Source: Bacteroidota bacterium (GTDB taxonomy: Bacteria > Bacteroidota > Kryptoniia > Kryptoniales > JAKASW01). Taken from it: DNA of 10,617 nt. Made by a program: the position numbers and the translations under genes. The notes under the pieces are model-generated. The model searched no databases, had not been told where the DNA came from, and saw only the letters and a list, made by a program, of their open reading frames with translations. Location of the stretch: the NCBI GenBank assembly GCA_021796055.1, contig JAJYOS010000137.1:1-10617 (forward strand). The letters run 5' to 3'. Shown piece after piece: positions 1 through 6,167 of the stretch; the stretch's first letter is position 1, and every line of letters starts with the position of its first letter.

Positions 1-219
1 ATCGAGCTGGTAGGAACCAGAGGTGTAAGTTAGTTTCGCACTTCCTAATGAATCCATCTGGAGGTGCATGGAGGAACCGGCAAAGCCTCCGGTCATCCAG
101 TATTCGTAGGTTGTTGCGACAGAATTAGGAAGGTGCTCAGACCTGCTATTGATTATGTCGCATCCGGCCAGTGCCGAGATCGCGACGAGAAGAACTGCCG
201 TCGTCAGTTTCCCTTGCAT
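1..219 (-). CDS. Putative secreted lipoprotein, N-terminal part only
   Basis: Seventy-three codons are visible before the gene leaves the window on the left. The protein starts MQGKLTTAVLLVAISALAGC: a lysine at residue 4, a hydrophobic stretch, and a lipobox LAGC with the lipid-accepting cysteine at residue 20. This is a standard type II signal peptide, so the mature protein should be anchored to a membrane, with Asp at +2. The ATG at 217-219 is preceded by AGGAGG (224-229) four bases away, and a good promoter lies just upstream, so the start is well supported. The mature part seen so far (Ser/Thr/Gly/Tyr-rich, probably beta-strand) resembles no family I recognise. The pspC-like gene lies 84 bases upstream on the same strand. 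Function unknown. Confidence 0.8.
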   Translation of the reverse strand, partial: MQGKLTTAVLLVAISALAGCDIINSRSEHLPNSVATTYEYWMTGGFAGSSMHLQMDSLGSAKLTYTSGSYQLD

Positions 220-240
220 AACGCCTCCTGAACTTAATCG

Positions 241-269
241 AAAATACTCGGCAAAAATCAGAAGGTCAA
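241..269 (-). promoter_or_regulatory. Sigma70-type promoter for the lipoprotein gene
   Basis: Read on the minus strand, TTGACC (264-269) and TATTTT (241-246) are separated by exactly 17 bases. The -35 box matches the consensus at 5 of 6 positions and the -10 box at 4 of 6. Transcription would begin near 234, giving a leader of about 15 bases that just includes the AGGAGG ribosome site. The lipoprotein gene can therefore be transcribed independently of the upstream PspC gene. Confidence 0.6.
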
Positions 270-303
270 TGTCGTGAGCAACCCCACCTGCTGATGGTCT
301 TCG

Positions 304-495
304 TCAGTCGTTCCTTAAGGGGACGATCCACCAGGCGATCAGATAGGTGATCACTACGGGCAACACTCCGGTTATGAAGCAGGTGAATACGACGCCGAGT
401 CTTACGAGAGTTGGATCCACATCGAGCATCTGCGCGAGTCCGCCGCACAGCCCGGCTATCTTTTTGTCGGTTGTGGAACGATAGAACTTTGTCAT
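304..495 (-). CDS. PspC-domain small inner-membrane protein
   Basis: A 63-residue protein that is almost entirely one PspC domain. Residues 10-33 carry the family signature ([12 protein letters not shown], then DVDPTLVRL), followed by a hydrophobic segment at about 34-58 that should span the inner membrane and a short charged end (RND). In enterobacteria PspC works with PspB in the envelope-stress phage-shock response, but stand-alone PspC mini-proteins like this one are common in many phyla and mostly uncharacterised. No pspA, pspB or pspF is present here, so I assign the domain and not the pathway. The start is supported by GGAGAAGG just upstream of ATG. The gene follows the coiled-coil receiver gene after 79 bases on the same strand. 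Confidence 0.9.
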   Translation of the reverse strand: MTKFYRSTTDKKIAGLCGGLAQMLDVDPTLVRLGVVFTCFITGVLPVVITYLIAWWIVPLRND

Positions 496-548
496 GTTAC
501 CTTCTCCATGAGTGAAACACTTCTGAAAGTAATCAACGACAGGAAGCG

Positions 549-561
549 CTGTAAGTTACAG
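549..561. repeat. 13-base palindrome upstream of the pspC-like gene
   Basis: CTGTAAGTTACAG is a perfect inverted repeat with 6-base arms and a single central base. It lies in the 79-base gap between the coiled-coil receiver gene and the pspC-like gene, 53 bases before the latter's start codon. It has no T-tract, so it is a poor terminator. It could be a dimeric regulator's operator, but with a single copy seen this is only a suggestion. Confidence 0.3.
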
Positions 562-574
562 GGAGGTTGAGGAT

Positions 575-2692
575 TTAATCCTTCTCCATAAGAGAGCGGT
601 ATTTCTTCAGCTTGCCCTCGACGACGGCGGCGAGCATGTCTGGATCAACCGGCTTCGTCAGGTAGTCGTCTACGCCAAGCTGGATACCCGTGCGCACGAA
701 GAAGCTTTCGTGCATACCACTCATGAGGATGAACGGAACCTTCTTGAGATGAGGCACCTTCTGCACCCTTTCGTAGAAGGAGAATCCATCCCCCTCGGTG
801 CCTGAAAACATGACGTCAGCTATGATCATATCAACGTTCGTTGTCTCAAGAAGCTTCATCGCGTCTGTAGGACTCTGCTTCGTCAGGACGCTGTATCCAT
901 AGCCTTCGAGTACGGGTCTCACGGTGTCCAGGAAGCTCTGCTCGTCGTCAACCACGAGAATCACAGCCTTCATCACTGCCCTCTGAAAGGCTGCCAGTAT
1001 ATGAGGTTCAAGCTTGCTCGACTCCTCGACGGTGATCTGATATTTCTGCTTGAGATCGTTCAACATCTTGTCGTCGCCAGGCTTGACTTTTCCCCTCTTG
1101 ATTTCCTTCTCGACTTCGGTAACGTAGACCTGAAGACGAATATCACCCTCGCATTCGATGTGGTCCTCGAACGAAAGTTCAAGGACGTCCCTCAGCTGCA
1201 TCAATTCGCGGGCGACATCCGGGGTTATCGGCGGGGTGGCCCAGGCTTCGCGAAGGCGCGTCATGTAGATACGAAGCTTTTCCTCGCGTGTGTCAGGAAG
1301 TTTCACCCCAAGAAGTTTAAGTTTCTCTTCGTAGCTGGCGGCGACTGAAACGCGCGCGTCCGCGATTCGTCTCTCAATTTCTTTCTCCATCTCGAACCGC
1401 ATCGATGAGCGGGCGTCGTTGAGTTTTTGCTGCTCTTCTTCGACAACCTTTTTACGGTCTACCTCCAGCCTCGACTGCTGATTCTTTATTTCACTTTCTA
1501 TTTGTTTCTCGATCTTTTCGCGCTGAGATGCGAGCTCGTTGGCAAGCTTCTGCTCGTATTCGTTCTCCAGCTGCTTGCGCATTTCCAGATACTTCCTATC
1601 GAATTCGAGCTGCTCTTTCTTGCTAAGTTCCGCAAGGCGCTTCTGCAATTCCGTCTCGGTCTGCGCCTGCAGAGATTTGAAACGCTCTTCGTAAGATTTC
1701 TCGACGTCGGTCTGTTGCGACTTTATCTGTTCCTCAATCCTTGCCTTTTCCGCTTCGAGTTTCTCCTCGAATTCCTTCTGGAGCCTGACCCGAGCCAACT
1801 CGGCGAGTTTCTCGCGTTCCTTTTCCTGTTCCTCCTGTGTGGACGTTTTCACCCTTGCCAGCTCGGCGGCGAGCTGTTTCTCGAACTCGGCCTCCATTTG
1901 TTTCCGGCTGTCGGCAATTGCCTTGTTTTCCTTTTCCAACAGGGCGCGCTTTTCCCTGACAGCAGCCTCTTTCAGGTCCAGCATCGACTTCTCATACAGG
2001 GCACTCATTTCAGCCCGTGTATCTTCTTCGGCCTTTTTCCGTTCGCTCGCAAGCTGCTGCCTGTAAGTGGCTTCCATCTTGCCGATTTCGGTTTCGAGCT
2101 TCTGTTTGGACTGCTTCTCCAGTTCCTGCTTAAACTTTTCCTTTTCTTTCTGGAGGTTGGTTATGAGTGAAGCCCGCTCGGCTTCCTGCCACTCGCGTTC
2201 TTTTCTCAACGCGTCGGCTATTCGCTGTTCGGCTTTCCTGATCTCGTCGGTGAATTTCTTATCGTACTCGTTTTTAAGGCGGGACTCTATTTCCTCCCTG
2301 ATTGCCTGCTCGTTTACGGCAGGAGCAGAAGGTTCTACGGCCGGGGGTGGAGGCTGAGGTGCAGAGGATTCTTCTTTCTCTACGTGCGCTCCTTCAGGAC
2401 TGGGTGACTGGGATTGCTGGCCCTGTTGAGAATCTTCGGGTTCTTGTGACTGCTGCTTCTTGGACGCCGCGGTCTCCATCTCCTGCAGCCTTTCTTCAAG
2501 GGCAAGCGCGTAGACGTTGTTAGGGTCCGTTGCCCTTACCGCCTCTAGCTCATCTTTCGCTTCCGAGAACTTCCCTTCCCGGATGAACTTGTCGGCCAAA
2601 CGCAGATGGGCCGCTACCTCCTGCCGCGCACTGTCTTTGGGTTGAGGTGGAGCTGGTCTTGGACTCGGGCTTTGACTTTTCTTAAAAAGCAT
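575..2692 (-). CDS. TPR-like / long coiled-coil / C-terminal receiver domain protein
   Basis: 705 residues with an unusual layout. After a Pro/Ser-rich start, residues 25-70 look like one or two TPR-type helices (AHLRLADKFIREGKFSEA, then DPNN). Residues 75-128 are a Gln/Ser/Pro/Glu linker. Residues about 130-460 are a highly charged Glu/Lys/Gln/Ala coiled coil with almost no proline, long enough to reach roughly 50 nm if continuous. Residues about 480-566 contain two similar helical units. Residues 574-705 are a CheY-like receiver with the acidic pair D582/D583, phospho-acceptor D626 (IIADV), S658 and K680 (TKP), all needed for phosphorylation. There is no DNA-binding, enzymatic or membrane domain, so output is probably by protein-protein contact or scaffolding. 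CGGAG lies 7 bases before the ATG. The gene is 126 bases downstream of phoU; PhoR is the nearest kinase, but a PhoR link is inference. I know of no named family with this order; AglZ-type proteins carry a receiver plus coiled coil in the opposite order. Confidence 0.88.
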   Translation of the reverse strand: MLFKKSQSPSPRPAPPQPKDSARQEVAAHLRLADKFIREGKFSEAKDELEAVRATDPNNVYALALEERLQEMETAASKKQQSQEPEDSQQGQQSQSPSPEGAHVEKEESSAPQPPPPAVEPSAPAVNEQAIREEIESRLKNEYDKKFTDEIRKAEQRIADALRKEREWQEAERASLITNLQKEKEKFKQELEKQSKQKLETEIGKMEATYRQQLASERKKAEEDTRAEMSALYEKSMLDLKEAAVREKRALLEKENKAIADSRKQMEAEFEKQLAAELARVKTSTQEEQEKEREKLAELARVRLQKEFEEKLEAEKARIEEQIKSQQTDVEKSYEERFKSLQAQTETELQKRLAELSKKEQLEFDRKYLEMRKQLENEYEQKLANELASQREKIEKQIESEIKNQQSRLEVDRKKVVEEEQQKLNDARSSMRFEMEKEIERRIADARVSVAASYEEKLKLLGVKLPDTREEKLRIYMTRLREAWATPPITPDVARELMQLRDVLELSFEDHIECEGDIRLQVYVTEVEKEIKRGKVKPGDDKMLNDLKQKYQITVEESSKLEPHILAAFQRAVMKAVILVVDDEQSFLDTVRPVLEGYGYSVLTKQSPTDAMKLLETTNVDMIIADVMFSGTEGDGFSFYERVQKVPHLKKVPFILMSGMHESFFVRTGIQLGVDDYLTKPVDPDMLAAVVEGKLKKYRSLMEKD

Positions 2693-2818
2693 CGTTACTC
2701 CGGAGAATCTTGAAATAAGTTATGAAAGGCTCCGGTTATTAGCAACAAATGCCCCTGTGCGTTGCGTCAACATTGAATTCCAACTTTTTCCCCGGAAGGA
2801 ATCCATGAAGCGGACTCT

Positions 2819-3484
2819 TCAGCCCTTATCAGCGGCGTGATGCTTGATAACCTTCGCATCCACCAGAAAAACCACGTCCTCCGCGATGTTCGTAGCATGG
2901 TCGGCTATCCGCTCGATATGTTTCAGCGCGACTATAAGATGAGCGCCGGGTTCCACAATGTCAGGGTTCTTCTTCATTTCGCCGATAACCATGTGAAACT
3001 TCTGTCTGTTCATCTCATCCACGATATCGTCCTGCTTGCATATTCGTCGGGCAAGCTCCGCATCGGCGTGAATGAAAGCATCTATGCTGTCGTGGACCAT
3101 ACGGCGGGCCACGTCTCCCATCTCGAGGAGGGCTACCCCCTGGACAAGGTCATGATAATTCTTAAGCGGTTCAACGCGCTGCGCTATGTTCACGGCAACG
3201 TCGCCGATCCTTTCGAGCTCGTGATTCATTTTGATCGCCGAAACAACAAGCCGCAAGTCGGTCGCCACAGGCTGCTCCAACGCCATTATTTCATCCACCT
3301 GCTGATCGAGCAGGTTGTCGAAGTCGTTTACTTTCTTCTCTGTGTCGAAAACCTTCTTGGTCGCGTCGAGATCGCCGTCGTGCAACGCGCGAAAAGCGAG
3401 ATCAAGCTGTTCGTCTACGATGCTCCCCATCTTGATCAGGTTTACTCTCAACTGTTCCAGCAAATCTTCAAAATGCCTGTGCAT
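2819..3484 (-). CDS. phoU: PhoU, phosphate signalling/transport regulator
   Basis: 221 residues, the normal PhoU size: two repeated three-helix bundles, all alpha, cytoplasmic. Each repeat carries the metal-cluster signature, E91-R-I-G-D95 (ELERIGDVAVNIA) in the first and E191-R-I-A-D195 (HIERIADHATNIAED) in the second. In studied bacteria PhoU links the PstSCAB phosphate importer to PhoR, keeping the kinase in its phosphatase state when phosphate is plentiful, and limits phosphate uptake. The gene is 56 bases downstream of phoR on the same strand, consistent with co-transcription. GGAGAG precedes the ATG. The Pst transporter that PhoU normally partners is not in this window. Confidence 0.96.
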   Translation of the reverse strand: MHRHFEDLLEQLRVNLIKMGSIVDEQLDLAFRALHDGDLDATKKVFDTEKKVNDFDNLLDQQVDEIMALEQPVATDLRLVVSAIKMNHELERIGDVAVNIAQRVEPLKNYHDLVQGVALLEMGDVARRMVHDSIDAFIHADAELARRICKQDDIVDEMNRQKFHMVIGEMKKNPDIVEPGAHLIVALKHIERIADHATNIAEDVVFLVDAKVIKHHAADKG

Positions 3485-3540
3485 TAACTTCTCTCCTCTG
3501 CATTGATAGGAACATAATTCCTGTCCACATAATTTCCATC

Positions 3541-4593
3541 TTATTTCTTCAAAAGAAAACCAAATTCCGACCCTTTTCCGATCTCACTCTTAACCTCGAT
3601 CCTGCTGTTGTGAGCTTCGACTATGTGCTTGACGATCGCTAACCCAAGCCCTGTCCCGCCGACTTTCCTGCTGCGATCTTTGTCCACCCTGTAGAATCTT
3701 TCGAAAATTCTACCCAAATGTTCTTTGCCAATTCCAGTCCCGTTGTCCTTGACATAAACTCTTACCGAATTCTGAAGCTCAGTCACTCCGACCTCCACGC
3801 TGCCTCCGTCGTCCGTGTATTTGATTGAATTATCGATAAGATTTGACATCACCTGGCGCAGTCTGTCTTTATCCCCCAGCACAAGCAACTCATGCGGATC
3901 AACGGCAGCAGAAAGTTTAATAGATTTCTTCTCGGCCTTTGGGTGCAACTCCTCAACGACATTCTTCAGGAATTCGGAGATATTGAAGTAGCGGAAACTC
4001 ATCCTCATTTCCCCGCTTTCGATTCTGGAAATCTCGATGAGATCGTTCAGGAGCGTGTTCAGTCGTTCGGAATGTTCGTAAGCCTTCTGGAGAAATTCCC
4101 GGTTGACCTTCGGATCATCGATGGCGCCATCGATCAGTGTTTCTATGAACCCCTGAATGCTGAATATCGGCGTGCGGAGTTCATGCGACACATTGGCCAG
4201 AAATTCGCTCCTTACTCTTTCCAGTTTCTCCAACTTGCCTATGTCAGCCTTCAGATTTCCCACGATCTGGTTCGTCAGTTTGCTTACCTGCCTCAGCTCG
4301 ACAGCTCCCGTTTCCGGGAGTTGAACCGAAAGGTCGCCCGCGCTTATACGCTGAAGAGCATCCACAATCATGTTTATGATTTTGGTTTGCCGGCGCCTGA
4401 AGGCTACGAGAACTTCCTCGAACGAGAAGAAAAGGATGGAGCACACCGCCGCCGTTATGAAGAGATAGTGTTCCAGAACCGACGGTTGGAGACGAAACGT
4501 GTTCTCCACAATCAGGAGAAGGAAATAGACCACGCTCCCTATCAGAAGCGCCAAAATAATTCTGGCCTTGTACGAATAGATGAGCGTATTCAT
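3541..4593 (-). CDS. phoR: PhoR-like membrane sensor histidine kinase
   Basis: 350 residues. Two membrane segments at about 11-29 and 43-65 are separated by only about a dozen residues, so there is no periplasmic sensor domain. A short HAMP-like linker follows (about 67-115), then the dimerisation/phosphoacceptor domain with H137 in FLANVSHELRTP, and the ATPase domain with the N-box (N251, N255), DNGTGIG at 283-289, the F-box region FERFYRVDKD and GGTGLGLAI at 312-320. All catalytic motifs are intact. It autophosphorylates and passes phosphate to the adjacent response regulator. The phoB neighbour upstream and phoU downstream support the PhoR name; unlike E. coli PhoR it lacks the cytoplasmic PAS domain. 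Its ATG overlaps the phoB stop codon (ATGA, 4590-4593), implying translational coupling and a balanced ratio of the pair. Confidence 0.88.
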   Translation of the reverse strand: MNTLIYSYKARIILALLIGSVVYFLLLIVENTFRLQPSVLEHYLFITAAVCSILFFSFEEVLVAFRRRQTKIINMIVDALQRISAGDLSVQLPETGAVELRQVSKLTNQIVGNLKADIGKLEKLERVRSEFLANVSHELRTPIFSIQGFIETLIDGAIDDPKVNREFLQKAYEHSERLNTLLNDLIEISRIESGEMRMSFRYFNISEFLKNVVEELHPKAEKKSIKLSAAVDPHELLVLGDKDRLRQVMSNLIDNSIKYTDDGGSVEVGVTELQNSVRVYVKDNGTGIGKEHLGRIFERFYRVDKDRSRKVGGTGLGLAIVKHIVEAHNSRIEVKSEIGKGSEFGFLLKK

Positions 4594-5273
4594 TCGATCT
4601 TAAATTTATACCCGACGCCCTTGATAGTCTCAATCATCTCGGCATGTCTCCCGAGCTTCTCCCGGATTTTTCTGATATGGACGTCAACAGTCCTGTCACC
4701 AACGTAGACATCGGCCCCCCAAACCCTGCTGAGCAGCGTTTCGCGGGAAATCACTTTCCCCTCGTGAGACGCGAGATAATACAGTATCTCGAATTCCTTC
4801 CTTGGAAAGAAGACTTGCTCTCCTCCTATCCTCACCGTGTAGCTTTCCCTGTCGATGATGACCTGGCCGAAATCGAGGTTCTTTCCTTCTTCAGTCTTCA
4901 CTCCCTCATAGCGTCTGAGAACAGCGCGTATTCGAGAAATGAGTTTCCTGGGACTAATGGGCTTTACAATATAGTCGTCCGCGCCTAACTCCAGGCCGAG
5001 CACCTCGTCGAATTCCGCGCTCTTGGCGGTAAGGAAAATCACCGGCACTTTGGAAGTCTTCTCGCTCTGATTGAGCGATTTCATCACCTCGTATCCATCC
5101 TTTCCCGGAAGCATGATGTCCAGCAGGATGAGATCTGGCTTGACCTCGACGGCTTTCCTGAGAGCTTCGTTGCCGTCCGAGGCCGATTCGACCTTGAACC
5201 CCTCCCTTTCCAGGTTATAACGAATCATCTGGACGATGTCTTTCTCATCGTCGACTACCAGAACGCTTTTCAT
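4590..5273 (-). CDS. phoB: PhoB-like OmpR-family response regulator
   Basis: 227 residues: receiver domain (1-120) and winged-helix DNA-binding domain (about 131-227). The receiver has D8/D9, phospho-acceptor D52 (LLDIMLPGKDG), T82 and K104 (VKP). The C-terminal domain has the typical RTVDVHIRKIREKLG recognition helix (194-208) and ends GVGYKF. Phosphorylated by PhoR, it should dimerise and activate phosphate-starvation genes. I chose the ATG at 5271-5273, because AAGGAG (5280-5285) sits 6 bases ahead of it and the protein then begins MKSVLVVDDE, the usual position relative to the acidic pair. A TTG at 5300 would add nine residues without a ribosome site. The gene heads a phoB-phoR-phoU set and starts 85 bases downstream of tRNA-Cys. 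Assignment to PhoB rather than another OmpR-type regulator rests on its neighbours. Confidence 0.88.
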   Translation of the reverse strand: MKSVLVVDDEKDIVQMIRYNLEREGFKVESASDGNEALRKAVEVKPDLILLDIMLPGKDGYEVMKSLNQSEKTSKVPVIFLTAKSAEFDEVLGLELGADDYIVKPISPRKLISRIRAVLRRYEGVKTEEGKNLDFGQVIIDRESYTVRIGGEQVFFPRKEFEILYYLASHEGKVISRETLLSRVWGADVYVGDRTVDVHIRKIREKLGRHAEMIETIKGVGYKFKIE

Positions 5274-5316
5274 AAGAGGCTCCTTAATTTTAAGGGGCAA
5301 GTGGATGGGAGTACTT

Positions 5317-5352
5317 TGACCGGTTCCGTTTCTTCACTGCCTGATCCGGTTC
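5317..5352. repeat. Imperfect direct repeat upstream of phoB
   Basis: TGACCGGTTC (5317-5326) and TGATCCGGTTC (5342-5352) are near-identical and start 25 bases apart, 44-79 bases upstream of the phoB start codon. The spacing is not the 11-base period of the enterobacterial Pho box. It may be a regulator site for the phoBRU set or chance; I cannot tell from one copy. Confidence 0.2.
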
Positions 5353-5358
5353 GAGTTT

Positions 5359-5433
5359 TGGAGGCGACGGGCGGATTCGAACCGCCGCATAAAGGTTTTG
5401 CAGACCTCTCCCTTACCACTTGGGTACGTCGCC
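5359..5433 (-). tRNA. tRNA-Cys (GCA)
   Basis: A complete cloverleaf on the minus strand. A perfect 7-base acceptor stem (GGCGACG with CGTCGCC), U8-A9, a 3-base D stem CCC/GGG with GTGGTAA in the loop, anticodon stem GAGGT/ACCTT around CTGCAAA (anticodon GCA), and T arm GGCGG-TTCGAAT-CCGCC. Base 73 is U, the usual identity base for cysteine tRNA. The genome encodes the terminal CCA (5359-5361), unlike the two other tRNAs here. It is the last tRNA before phoB, with no clear terminator after it. A possible weak promoter lies just upstream (TTGATG, 18 bases, CATTAT). Confidence 0.95.
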
Positions 5434-5487
5434 GTCATAATGTTAATAGCTCACAGTCGACATCAAAACTCACTGCATACGGGGCAT

Positions 5488-5502
5488 ATTGCTTTGAGCA
5501 AT
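5488..5502. repeat. Perfect 6-base-pair hairpin between tRNA-Gly and tRNA-Cys
   Basis: ATTGCT-TTG-AGCAAT is a perfect inverted repeat with a 3-base loop in the 97-base spacer between the two tRNA genes. Neither side has a T-tract, so it is not a classical terminator. It could mark a processing site in a Gly-Cys precursor or be a regulator site. Confidence 0.25.
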
Positions 5503-5530
5503 TAGGATATCAGCTATGAGCTACCATTTG

Positions 5531-5603
<73 letters not shown>

Positions 5604-5614
5604 ATTGCGTTGAA

Positions 5615-5643
5615 AATATAGCCGCAAAGCGAAGAAAAGTCAA
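5615..5643 (-). promoter_or_regulatory. Strong sigma70-type promoter of tRNA-Gly
   Basis: On the minus strand TTGACT (5638-5643) and TATATT (5615-5620) are separated by exactly 17 bases, each matching the consensus at 5 of 6 positions. The -10 box ends 11 bases before the mature tRNA-Gly 5' end, so the start site would leave a leader of only about 5 bases. The transcript may continue through tRNA-Cys and possibly into phoB. Confidence 0.75.
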
Positions 5644-5804
5644 GAACTTGCGAGGCGCCAATGTGGCCCGCAAGATAAAGAACGAGCAAATAAGTACCAC
5701 AGGTTGAAAAACATGGCCATGGGAATGATATCCTCAATACTCTCCATCTAAATGGATTATCTCTTCGAGTCTTCCGTGCCCAACAATTTAGACTTTACAA
5801 TTAG

Positions 5805-5879
5805 TCGGGGTGAGAGGATTCGAACCTCCGACCCCCTGCGCCCAAGGCAGGTGCTCTAACCGGACTGAGCCACACCCCG
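5805..5879 (-). tRNA. tRNA-Pro (UGG)
   Basis: A complete cloverleaf on the minus strand. Acceptor stem CGGGGTG with CACCCCG, D arm GGCTCAGTCCGGTTAGAGC, anticodon stem CCTGC/GCAGG around CTTGGGC (anticodon TGG, able to read most or all proline codons), and T arm GGAGG-TTCGAAT-CCTCT with one G-U pair. Base 73 is A, usual for proline tRNA. The CCA end is not encoded. It is separated from tRNA-Gly by 201 bases and probably transcribed from its own promoter. Confidence 0.96.
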
Positions 5880-5896
5880 ATCAAAAATTGCGATTC

Positions 5897-5925
5897 AATA
5901 TAACTCTCTCAATCCAAAATCGAAA
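5897..5925 (-). promoter_or_regulatory. Probable promoter of tRNA-Pro
   Basis: On the minus strand a -10 box TATATT (5897-5902, 5 of 6) lies 17 bases after a weak -35 TTTCGA (5920-5925, about 3 of 6). The -10 ends 17 bases before the tRNA 5' end, a sensible distance. The same TATATT -10 box is used at tRNA-Gly. Confidence 0.45.
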
Positions 5926-5988
5926 GATATTCCCTTCCCTCCCGCAGCAATGAGTGAGGTTGAGAACTAGGTTGACCGATTATGTGTG

Positions 5989-6054
5989 AAAAAGAGAGCT
6001 GATCTCCGGTGCGACTCTACTCAATCCCCTTCGGATCGGATCCGCGCGCCTACC
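5989..6054 (-). other. Possible structured small RNA ending in a weak terminator
   Basis: This stretch of the 288-base gap between tRNA-Pro and tilS can fold when read on the minus strand. An outer helix pairs 6008-6013 with 6047-6049 and 6052-6054 (two-base bulge). An inner hairpin CGATCC-GAAGG-GGATTG (6022-6038) has six pairs including a G-U; the same position on the plus strand would be an A-C mismatch, favouring minus-strand RNA. It is followed by GAGA-TCAGC-TCTC and five Ts (5989-6006), a weak terminator. I find no good promoter for it and it matches no RNA family I recognise. The rest of the gap shows nothing else clear apart from the palindrome AATTGCAATT (6090-6099) and the hairpin next to tilS. 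Confidence 0.2.
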
Positions 6055-6123
6055 ATCATCCTCCGTGGACTGAAAAGCGTGGGCACGCAAATTGCAATTC
6101 ATGTGACGGATTAATAACTTCAT

Positions 6124-6158
6124 AAAAAAAGTTTTCCCGCCACGCGGGACATTTTTTT
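6124..6158 (+). terminator. Terminator-like hairpin immediately before tilS, possibly bidirectional
   Basis: TCCCGC-CAC-GCGGGA (6135-6149) is a perfect 6-base-pair, GC-rich hairpin with a 3-base loop. On the plus strand it is followed after two bases by T7 (6152-6158); on the minus strand by AAAC and then T7 (6124-6130 read in reverse). It therefore has the form of an intrinsic terminator in both directions. It ends 9 bases before the tilS ATG, so a tilS transcript starting upstream must pass through it. This suggests either attenuation of the tilS-hpt-ftsH operon or protection from antisense transcription. Confidence 0.6.
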
Positions 6159-6167
6159 CAATGGACG

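Noticed and set aside
266..448. A 60-codon Arg-rich minus-strand frame overlapping the pspC-like gene.
   Set aside because: It lies in another frame of a clear PspC domain and has no ribosome site.
1427..2170. A 247-codon plus-strand open frame rich in Leu and Phe that could pass for a membrane protein.
   Set aside because: It is the exact antisense of the Glu/Lys-rich coiled coil (GAG/AAG/GAA read backwards give Leu/Phe/Ser); no ribosome site and no family resemblance.
2693..2818. Possible promoter (TTGACG near 2764-2769, TAATAA downstream) or terminator between phoU and the coiled-coil gene.
   Set aside because: The spacing to TAATAA is about 23 bases, too long, and no GC hairpin with a T-tract is present.
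2837..3487. A 216-codon plus-strand open frame opposite phoU.
   Set aside because: Antisense shadow of a clear PhoU gene with conserved metal motifs; the antisense protein matches nothing recognisable.
3892..4707. A 271-codon plus-strand open frame opposite phoR and the end of phoB.
   Set aside because: Antisense to intact kinase motifs and spanning two genes; no support of its own.
5280..5292. TAAAAT as a -10 box for phoB.
   Set aside because: A start site 7 bases downstream would fall on the AAGGAG ribosome site, and there is no -35 box at 16-18 bases.
5712..5721. Ten-base palindrome CATGGCCATG between tRNA-Pro and tRNA-Gly.
   Set aside because: Short, without T-tract, promoter or second copy; palindromes of this size are expected by chance occasionally.
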